From Epinephelus fuscoguttatus (Eukaryota; Chordata; Actinopteri; Perciformes; Serranidae): 64,000 nt of DNA. The stretch spans positions 21,120,449 through 21,184,448 of the forward strand of contig NC_064773.1 in assembly GCF_011397635.1 (NCBI RefSeq), in the 5' to 3' direction. The translations under genes were made by a program, and so were the position numbers. How positions within the stretch are numbered: the first letter of the stretch is position 1; every line of letters begins with the position of its first letter. The notes under the pieces were generated by a model, which was not told the DNA's origin, made no database searches, and saw only the letters and a list, made by a program, of their open reading frames with translations. Below, one piece after another: positions 55,405-64,000 of the stretch.

Positions 55405-55863
55405 TCACTTAACCATGGCCAGATCTTTAAGCGCGTGGCTCCGGTGCTTCTTTGCTTTATATCCAGGCCGCAGGAACTCAATCTTCCTCTTCTTAGCTTC
55501 GATTTTGTTCTTATGCTTCTTGAGTTTTTTCTTCGCTGCGATGTCTGGGTTAGCCACCGCCTGGGAAAACAAGAAACAAACATAAATTAATTGCTGGGCA
55601 TAAAAGTGTTGCTTTTGAGCGTGTGCATGCGCTGTGGTGTTCATCATACCTGCATGGCTCTGTGTCGTTTTCGTGCCGCTCGCCTCTGTGAAAACTCCTT
55701 CTGGACAGCAGAGAAAGCCAGAGAGAACGTCTCCAGCCCCACCTGTTTCTTCAGCAGCTCGATCAGCTCCTGTGCCAGGTTCTTCAGGGTGGGATCTGGA
55801 CATAGACAGAGGAAGGGATTACTTGAAGCAAAATCTGACTCCTGCGAGTCTGTACTGCCACTG

Positions 55864-55896
<33 letters not shown>

Positions 55897-58800
55897 ACAG
55901 AGCAGACACTTTTGTGTCCGTCATCTGACTAAATATTGATTAAAACAAAATAGTAAAACAATGGTAGGGGCCGTGGGCAAGTGGTGTAATCTGTGTTTGT
56001 CCAGGGTCTAACTTGTGGGACATGGGCTTGCCACAGTTGTCAGTGTTACCTGCGTTAGATAGTTTTCGGGCAAAGACCCTTGTTAGGCTTTTTAAGACAG
56101 CTTAAGAGTAGTCACCTTGATCTGCATAGGTGCTGTCCAGCTCCCTGTACAGAGGAGTGATGATAGTGGTCAGATAGGGGCCGAGTCGTTCCTTCCCAAG
56201 GTCCATGGCTATTGCCCCGAGGAACTTAAACACACATGTCCTCTGTGGGAGAGTGGAGGGAAAGAAAATGTAATTATCTTACAATTTACATACTATACTG
56301 TGCCATTTTATGATATACTACACTATGACTTTTTTATGACATACTATACTATCGAGACTTGTTTTATGACATACTATACTGTGACATTTTATGGCGTACC
56401 TTGAGTGGAACTTTGGGAGTGTATGCCGCTTCTCTCTTGGCCATCAGCGACAGCTTCTTCATCAACCACAGCAGGGAAGGAGGCCGATCATCCTTATCAT
56501 CTTCATCCTCCTCTTCCTTTTCGTTCTCCATGTCATCTTCTTCCTCCTCCCTCTCCTGGTCATCTCCATTCTGCCTCTGTTCCTCTTCCTCTGTCACTTC
56601 TTCCTGAGGGGGAGTGACGTCAGACTCGGGGGACAAGAGGTAGATCACCTTGCCGACGAACAGTAGGTTCTTGATCACCTGTGGGCGGAGCGAAACATTC
56701 TAGTCAATCAAGTCTCACGTGTGATGTGAATTAAGCTTTGATAGAAATGTGTTTCAGGTGTGTTTTGAAGGAGTTTAGGCACCTGCTCTCCTGACGCTGT
56801 GTCTAGGAACTTGGACTGTAGTTGATAGCAGAAAGATAACGCCAACTCTCTCATCTAAATAACAAAAATAAGGGAGGGAAAAAATGAGTTCAAACAATGA
56901 GAGCAAGACCCAGAAATAAGACCACAGCTAAAAAGTAGGGTACTCACCTTCTTGTCCAGGCTGCTGGTAATGAAAGCTGTGGCTGGCAACAGATGTGAGC
57001 CATCACCTTTCTCTCCTCTCCAGACAGCTACCAGCTGCTCCACCTGATGGGCTGCAAACAGCTGACCAAAAAGCTGTGAGGCAGTCAGCCACACCCAGCA
57101 GTGAGGGTACCGCAGGTGGGCTTCAATGTGACCTGCAGGAGAGAAAACAAAACTGAGTGAGTGTGTGTGGAAATGTGTGTGTGCGTGAGTGACAGAGAGG
57201 TGGTGTGTGTCTGTCCTTTACCCCACATACGACCGAGTGTGTCCCGAGGCTTGCTGAGCTCCAGCAGGCCGCAGTGTTTGCTGAGTTTGGTAATAAGAGT
57301 CAGGAAACTGTACAACAGCCTGTCTGCTCCTCTCTCCTCCTGCTCCTCATCGATCTGAAAGGCACACCAGAGTTAGGATGCTTCATTTTGCTCCAGTTTC
57401 AAAGTTGAGGCCAAAGATAGCGTGAAAGTTTGGCCTCACATCTTCGTAGTTGTCAGGGTTTATCTCTTTCTCCAGCAGAGGCAGCAGGTCGTCCACACGA
57501 CGGGCAAACTTCTCCTCCTCCACCTCCACAAAAAGGCCGCATATCTGAGCCCCGAGACGCCGCAGACTGGTCTGACAGGGCAGAGGGGGACATTGGAGCT
57601 TTTAATTAGATCTTATTAAAAATGATGTACTGTATTTTGTTAAATAAAGGCCAGTAGTCAAATACTGGCTGTGGGGAAAAAAACTAAGAATAATGTACAT
57701 TTCCATTGCTTTAATTACAAATTCAACAGTACACTTTTATTGTTACCACTTTGTTGTTCTGGATTGTTAATCTAAAATGTTATCATCCTATTTCAGTCAC
57801 TGTGGCTGCATGTCTGTTCAAATCCTGCCAAACTCGATTTTGTAGTAATGCAGTAAGCGCCACAAGATGGCAGTAGCTACATTTGAAGTGCTGCATGGGA
57901 GCCCTGCAAATGTTTCACAATAAAAGCTTTGTTATGAAATGAATGATTTATGTCCACTGAAATGCTACAGGGATTTTAATTTAAAGAAGATACAGGAAGA
58001 GTTTGTAACAGCATAATAGAGTGGTGCAGAACTGAATCCTAAAACCCAAATGTCATGGCATTTGTATACTCCTGATTCCCTTGCCTTGAAGTCATTGGGT
58101 TTTTAGTCAGTAGCCTGAAATAAGCTCTTGTTAACCACAGACATTAAAAGACTTTCACGTTTTGTTCTACGGTCAAAAAATACATCAGTAAATACCCCAC
58201 TTATGAATTCTGAAGATTTTCTGTGTCTTAAAAAAGGTGGTTGCTATCAAGTGGCTAAATGAGACTACAGAACGTCTTCACACTGAACGCAGCTTTACAG
58301 CCTTGATGTGGCGGTGACAATAAGTCATGCAGCCGTAGTGTAGTTATAGCCTAATGTTAGCTTTTACTCCTGGCGATTGCATTTAGACTTCAAAAATCAT
58401 GAAAGTGGTGTTCATTTGTGAAGATTATCCCGCTGAACAAAATGTAAAATGTAAAAGTATCATTAACTTCTGTTTGCTACAGAGCTTATTTTCTGCAGTG
58501 ATTCAAATTCCAGTGGGAAAATCCCATTAGCTATTTGAGGAGGGAACCAGGGCAATGCTAACTTCCACATCAGCCTACAAGAAAAAATGTCATGGTGACA
58601 GTAGCTATAGGTACTTGGGTTGGGAACCAGAGGGTCACCAGTTCAAGTCCCTGTCCAAACCAAATTGAATGGTTGAATTTGCTCAGCGAGTCAAAAAATC
58701 TAAATCTTTCTAGATTTGGGTCTGGATTTCCAAGCTACTTATTAACAACACAGTGAATTAGAACAGCCTCTCTGGTACCCTCTGCAGTTGCGTTAAGTAA

Positions 58801-61800
58801 AGGCCTCATTCACTATTTGAAAATTAATGCCAAGACTCTGAAAAATACCAAAGTAATCACAAGAATTGTAACAGGGTGTCTATAGGTGTCAGACAATTAA
58901 ATTTTTAGACAAATCATGTTTCACTTATTTAAGCATCGCAGGCAAGAAGTATATATGTGGTCCTGTGCAGAAGAGTTATGTAGGAATACGGTTATTAGAG
59001 TGAGTTAAGGCAATCGGGTAACTGCAAGTATGAAATAAAATTAAGGTATTATAGTTTTTTTTAAGATTTGGAACATAAGAAATGTGGACTTTTACATAGA
59101 AAGGCTTCACTCATTTTCACAAAAAAATAAAAAAATGGATAAATGAAAATAGATGAATGTTTGTAGCAGTTAAGACCTCACAAATTCAAATTTAAGACTA
59201 GTTAATGACTTTAAAGGCCTTATTGTTGTAACACTGAATTTAAGACACTTTAAGATTTTTTAAGGACCGGCAGACACCCCGTGTAAGCACACAAAAATGA
59301 AACAAATATTGCAAAAATACTAAAAACTCTAATGTTAAAATAAAAAAAGCATCTGATTTCTCTTTTGGGTAAAGGTGTGTGAGTGTGTGCACCTTCTCTG
59401 CAGTCAGCCAGGTGGTGACGAGGGAGAACAGGGAGTTCTTATGGTTCACGTCCAGCTTGGTCAGCAGGGCCTTGATGGTCATGGCGGCCATTTTCTTACA
59501 CCGTGCTGAGTTATCGTTGACCACAACCAGGGTCAGCGGGGCGAAAAACAATCCGCTGTACTTCAACAGCAGGTTCTGAGCAGAAAATGATAATGTGTGC
59601 AAAGTCAAAAAACAGCAACGGTAAAATGTGTTGGCTTTTACACTGAAGCTGGTGGTCAGGGATTATCACAATATTGAGATTTGAGAGTGTTGGACTGATG
59701 ATTATGGATTATATGTGGCTACCCTGGGTGATGATGCCGTCATATGCATGCAGTGTTTTTTGTACTAACCTGAGGGAATGTCTGGATGATATAGGCCAGC
59801 ATCTCCAGCACAGACTCCCTGCCTGTGTCGTGGTCATAGTGCAGCTGGGCCACCACAAAGTCCAGGTGCTCTCTCAGCTTCTTCCCCAGTGGGTAGTCCA
59901 GCAGGTATTTTAGATAGATCTGCAAAACATGAACACCAAATATTTTTGTCTTACTGTGCGAAACAGAGGAGAAATATATAGCTGGTCTTTTTCTTCTGTG
60001 CGAGTACCTGTCGACAGTGGATTCTGATCATAGCGTTGCTGCCAGTGACAGAAAGCTTGGCCACTTTTTTCATCACCTCCTCCATCTCTGGAACAATGAG
60101 CTTCCTGGACAGAATTGCCTGCAGGAGACGGATAGAAAAACAGACACACATATAAGAACAACTGTTTCTCTGGAGGAATCTGTCATGATACTTTCATGTT
60201 TTTTACATTTTTATCATTTTTTTTGCAAAGCACCACAAGCACTCAGGTCAGCATCTGACTGGTTACCTTCAGCAGGCCGAAGGCGGTGGCCTGGCGAGAC
60301 TGATCATAGATGTCCTCCTCAGCGTATCCCAGCAGCACCTGCAGCTGTGTCTCTGAGATCTGGTTGCTTTTGATGTTCTTCACCAGTATGGTGATGGCCT
60401 GAGAGACACACAGATAGACAGAATGAACATCATAAATCAATGCAGCAGTTTTATCTTCATTTTTAAAATTTGGTTTCTTCAATCCAGGATGTTCGCATGA
60501 CTTTTTATTATAATATTATTTATTAGAGCAGCTCCATGACCTAAAAATGTATGTATGTAAAAATGTGTGGTTAGGTGTATTTATTATTTGCCGTACCTTG
60601 AAGCAGTTCTGCACAAGGTGGTAGTTCTCTCCGCGGGCGGCTCCAGCCTTAGAGTAATCCTTCAGCAGGACAAAGAGCTGCTTGGTCAGCTGGTTGGCGT
60701 TCTGCTCCACGGCTGGCAGAGGGAACTTTAACAGCCAAGTGAATGCGATCAGAGCCTCTGTGATCACCTGGGAGAGAGGGGAGACAGAAGAAGAGGGTGT
60801 TAGTTATAGATGTAATATCAGAGATGAGAATGGGTTTAATCGAGGGCGGACAATGGTACCCATGTGAACGTAAAATGCTGGTACCTTGACGTGCATGGAG
60901 TCGAGGCAGTCGAGCAGCAGCAGCACGAAAGGATCCAGCATCTCCAGAGCTGACGCCTCTGATGACGTCACTTTGGATTTCTTCAGACTCAGGTGGAGCA
61001 GCTGAGAAACAGACAGACATGCATGATGGTTAATGCTTCAGAAAAAAGACAAATCTACATTGTTGTATCTGCGCATGTGGAGTGTTTCACTGTGCACCTT
61101 GAGGCCAGCGTCCACCAGGATGTGCATGTTGGTGCGGCTGCTGACCGGAGCTTTCTGACCTCCTCTCTTTGGAGTTGGAGGCAGGAGCAGGCAGCTGGGA
61201 GGAGGCAGTCTGGGGTCTGGGGGAGGCTTAGCTGATGCTTTCTCTCTATGGATACACACACGTATATACAGAGTCATACATGGTGGTAAATGAGCATAAA
61301 ACTGATTTACTGTATACTGATGTGAGCTTGTGTATGAGTGTACCGGTCTCTCTTGGTGAGCAGCGGCAGACTCTCGCTGACCAGGCCGTGGCTCAGCAGC
61401 AAGATATCCTGAGAGGTCATGCCCTCGTTGACGAGCAGACCCAGGACCAGCCGACGCAGCACGGCACCCACTCGGTTACACACCTTCAGACTGCATGACG
61501 TCTCCAGGATCTGAAAACCAAAGTCAATGCTTTATTATCAAGATACTTATTTGTTTTAGTTTAATACATTTTAAGTGTTGTTCACTTTAACCAATCCCCC
61601 TCTCACCTCCTTCAGTGGCAGAATAAACCTGGTGACACTCTCCTTGCTGCAGAAGCGGGCCAGCAGCTCATAGGAGTCCATGCTCTTGCTGTGCCGGGCC
61701 TCCATCAGCTTGGAGACGATCCCCTTCACCTCCTTCTCCTCTGCAACAGGCCCGAACAGCTCGTTGTTGAAGATCTGGCAGACAAGGAAGAAGGAAGAGG

Positions 61801-64000
61801 GGATAAGATCATCGCAAATGATGTCCAAAAAACAAAGGAGCCAAGGTGGATTTTTGGTGTGAAGCATTCTTACATCAAGGAGCATGTTCATGCATGGGTC
61901 CAAGTCGCCACTCTTTAGGGTCGGACTGAGGACTGACAGCAGCTGGTACACAGTGAACGTTAGCACGTGGACCTGGGAAGAGGGGAACACAGAAAAACAG
62001 GCATATTATTTTAAAGATATCACTGACATGCTCTCGTGGTTGCGTCCCTGTGTGCACGCCTACCTGGTAGCCCTTGACCAGGACTCCCTGCATCTCTTTG
62101 AGCAGGTACTGCAGGAACCTGCTGCCCAACGTCTCCACGATCTTCACCAGGGTTCCCCTCGCCACGTCACGGATCTCCTGGAAGCGGTTCCTCAGCAGCA
62201 CACACACCTTGATCAGGATCCTGGATGACACACACAAATATTTACCAACAAAAGACAAAATATGCATATCAGGAAATGTTGCAACTTTGATCAAACACTG
62301 CCTGCATCTTAAAGGGACAGTTCACTCAAAAATCAAAAAGACAGCTTTTCCCCTTTCATGAAGTGCAATGTCTCTTTCCAGAAATCATGACACGTTTACT
62401 CAAGATTATCCACAGACATTGTTGTGAGCAGTTTCATGTAGGAACTATTTTCGTTCTAAACAGTAGCACTGCGCAGAAGGTAGCTTGCATACCCAGGCAG
62501 GTTGGCCTCCATGATGTGCGGCGGCAGAGTCTGCATCAGTTTGACCATGGCGAAAGCTATCGGTATCCTCACCACCTCCTCATCCTTCACCTCCTTTGAC
62601 TTCACCGCCTTGTGCTCATCGTCACGCTTTATCTAGACGACACACACACACACACACACTCTTTCACATTTATACTGCTGTTTAGAGATTTCAGAACTGA
62701 TTTAGACTGCACATGTGTGTGCATCATACCTTTGCATTGAGACACTTGTGCAGGCGAGGCAGCACGCTGTTATTAACAGTCGTGTGGATGGCGCTGATCA
62801 GAGACTCCAGCTCCTCTGTGCTCTGTGGCAGCCCGCTGGCTACGGCGGTGGGTTTGGGAGCCGCTGGCCCTTTGGCATCCACGGTGGCTGCCTCCTTGGA
62901 GGCCACGTCCTTTTCTACACTTGTGGTGTCCGTTTCCATGGGAACTTCAGATGGAGCAGTCTCACTGTCTACCTCCATTGCCTCCTCCTCGTCATCGCTT
63001 GCGTCTGATTCGTCGGCTGCTGCTTGCTCCTCGTCATCTACATCGACTGCAACACTCTCGGCTTGATAAAGATATTTAAAATGATTTAACATGTTTTTTT
63101 TGACATTTTGAAATTATATGCATTGTGAAATCATGGGAAATGGGATGAGTCAATCACCCTCTCTGGCCTTGGCAGCCTCCATTTCTCTGCTGAGGGTCTG
63201 ATGGTCAAAATGGAAAGACTCCAGGACTGTGACCAGCAAACTGGAGTTATAATGGTACAACACGAGGAAGCACAGGACAGAAGAAAGGACTCTTTTAGTA
63301 CAGAAGGCACAAGACACTGATGAATCACATTAAAGTTCCATGAAAGCAATGGTTAAAAAAGTGGTTATTAAGGGTGATTTATGATCCAACTCTACCTGAC
63401 AGCCAGTTTCTGCTCAGCCTGTGCCGTCTGCAGGATGTGTATGAAGTGTTTCAGGTAGTAGAGGTACTTTGACCAGGTCAGCTTGCGGCACACTGCGCCC
63501 ACCACCTCCACCGACGCTGATATCATGTTCTCATGCTGAAGTGTGTGAGAAGCAGAGGGGTCAGACACACAAACAAAACACAGGGACTGTTCTCTCATTG
63601 TTTCAAGTGCATGGCTAAGTTACCTTGAGCATCTTCTCATCCAGCAGAGCCGTCAAGGCGTACGGCATGATGTAATTCTGGAGCGAACGAGGCGTCATCA
63701 CCACCTGGCCCTCAGTCAGCTGCTTGGCCAGCTTCCTCAGGGCACGACCCCGACGGTGGATCTAAACAAAGAATAACCACACATATGTCAGTTTGTGGAT
63801 CAGGTATAGAGAGAGATCAGAGATAAGAGTGAGTTCTCCTGGTTTGTCTCTTACCTGGATGTGCTTCATGTGCTCAAAGAAGTCAGACTCGAGGTCGTTG
63901 TAGTTGGTGAGCTGCACCAGGTCTCTGAACTCTTTCTTGGCGGGAAAGGTCTTCACCAGGTGGGCCAGCACGGTGGTGTACTCATGCTGCACACTCTGGT
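55405..64000 (-). CDS. utp20: UTP20 small-subunit processome component, C-terminal part, 25 exons
   Basis: Exons in transcript order: 64000(cut)-63855, 63761-63624, 63535-63396, 63240-63158, 63061-62730, 62632-62493, 62220-62064, 61972-61874, 61774-61607, 61510-61344, 61245-61098, 61001-60885, 60767-60597, 60398-60267, 60118-60008, 59919-59770, 59575-59393, 57571-57440, 57354-57222, 57132-56948, 56854-56783, 56678-56400, 56242-56116, 55795-55650 and 55560-55405. All are GT-AG and in phase, giving 1,269 residues, somewhat under half of the roughly 2,800-residue protein. Conserved blocks: [51 protein letters not shown] and the basic end [25 protein letters not shown]. It is a large HEAT-like helical-repeat protein of the U3 snoRNP complex in the nucleolus, needed for 18S rRNA processing. 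Two acidic loops are seen (exons 63061-62730 and 56678-56400). The 5' part is outside the window. Confidence 0.96.
55865..55896. repeat. (CTG)n trinucleotide repeat, utp20 intron
   Basis: About ten and a half CTG units on the plus strand, hence CAG in the utp20 transcript. It lies in the intron between exons 56242-56116 and 55795-55650, about 70 bases before the latter, so it is not translated in this model. Confidence 0.92.
56283..56395. repeat. Relic of the arl1 satellite in a utp20 intron
   Basis: CATACTATACTGTGCCATTTTATGATATACTACACTATGACTTTTTTATGACATACTATACTATC-type sequence repeats the arl1 intron satellite in four diverged units, same strand orientation. It ends directly against the donor of utp20 exon 56678-56400 (GTACGCC on the minus strand, complement of 56393-56399). 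Confidence 0.85.
57572..59392 (-). other. Largest utp20 intron in the window
   Basis: The 1.8 kb between exons 59575-59393 and 57571-57440 contains no coding exon I could fit. It includes the repeat at 58385-58632 and otherwise AT-rich sequence. Confidence 0.6.
58385..58632. mobile_element. hAT-like repeat copy in a utp20 intron
   Basis: The body (GCTACAGAGCTTATTTTCTGCAG, then GGGAAAATCCCATTA and GAGGGAACCAGGGC) matches 28225-28400. It ends in GGGTTGGGAACCAG, which resembles the inverted end of the 18055-18729 element, so it probably belongs to the same hAT-like family. Confidence 0.6.
62639..62659 (-). repeat. (GT)n on the utp20 strand close to a 3' splice site
   Basis: The plus-strand (CA)n reads as (GT)n in the utp20 transcript and ends about six bases before the acceptor of exon 62632-62493 (GTCGTCTAG then exon). 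Confidence 0.88.

Noticed and set aside
55864-55939. Poly-alanine, poly-glutamine or poly-cysteine frames over the CTG repeat
   Set aside because: The repeat is in an intron of the utp20 model, flanked by exons that splice in phase without it.
62713-63079. Plus-strand frames of 84-117 codons
   Set aside because: They are antisense to the acidic utp20 exon 63061-62730, whose repetitive Glu/Asp codons leave the other strand open.

Overview
The window is vertebrate nuclear DNA, almost certainly from a ray-finned (teleost, probably spiny-rayed) fish. It holds intron-rich genes with GT-AG introns and vertebrate-type proteins, embedded in typical fish repeats: L1/Tx1-like and L2-like LINEs, a Penelope-like element with a GIY-YIG domain, a Tc1 transposon tail, hAT-like and TTAA-flanked non-autonomous DNA elements, and a tRNA-like SINE. 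All gene models below were built by hand from splice sites and reading phase; gene names rest on recognising the protein families.

Layout. Positions 1-4,330 are a repeat-dominated block: an exon-like unit repeated three times, a 73-78 bp minisatellite, a pentanucleotide satellite, and an almost perfect 187 bp inverted repeat joining the two ends. Positions 4,887-9,478 hold two decayed LINEs joined head to head, and 11,267-13,200 a 5'-truncated Penelope-like element with a Tc1 tail and a hammerhead-like motif in its 3' part. From 15,533 to 27,117 (+) lies a 16-exon fgd4-like gene for a Cdc42-type Rho guanine exchange factor (DH-PH-FYVE-PH). Positions 28,047-33,660 are a nested insertion: an L1-like LINE with an extremely GC-rich 3' part inside a TTAA-flanked element. 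From 45,739 down to 35,440 (-) is a nine-exon dennd11 (LCHN/KIAA1147) gene. About 0.7 kb away, head to head, is arl1 (46,449-53,738, +, six exons, 181 aa); its fifth intron carries about 2.7 kb of a 35/38 bp satellite. Tail to tail with arl1 is the 3' part of utp20 (64,000 down to 55,405, -, 25 exons, 1,269 C-terminal residues); its 5' part lies beyond the right edge.

The four genes are housekeeping or cell-biology genes and do not form one pathway: actin/Cdc42 signalling (fgd4), a DENN-domain trafficking factor (dennd11), a trans-Golgi Arf-like GTPase (arl1) and a component of the small-subunit processome for 18S rRNA maturation (utp20). The arl1-utp20 tail-to-tail pair is also found in human; the dennd11-arl1 head-to-head pair is not the human arrangement. 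I see no operon-like or defence-like system. The unusual material is structural: short foldback hairpins, a higher-order satellite shared by introns of two neighbouring genes, GU repeats placed directly at splice sites of three genes, and nested transposons.
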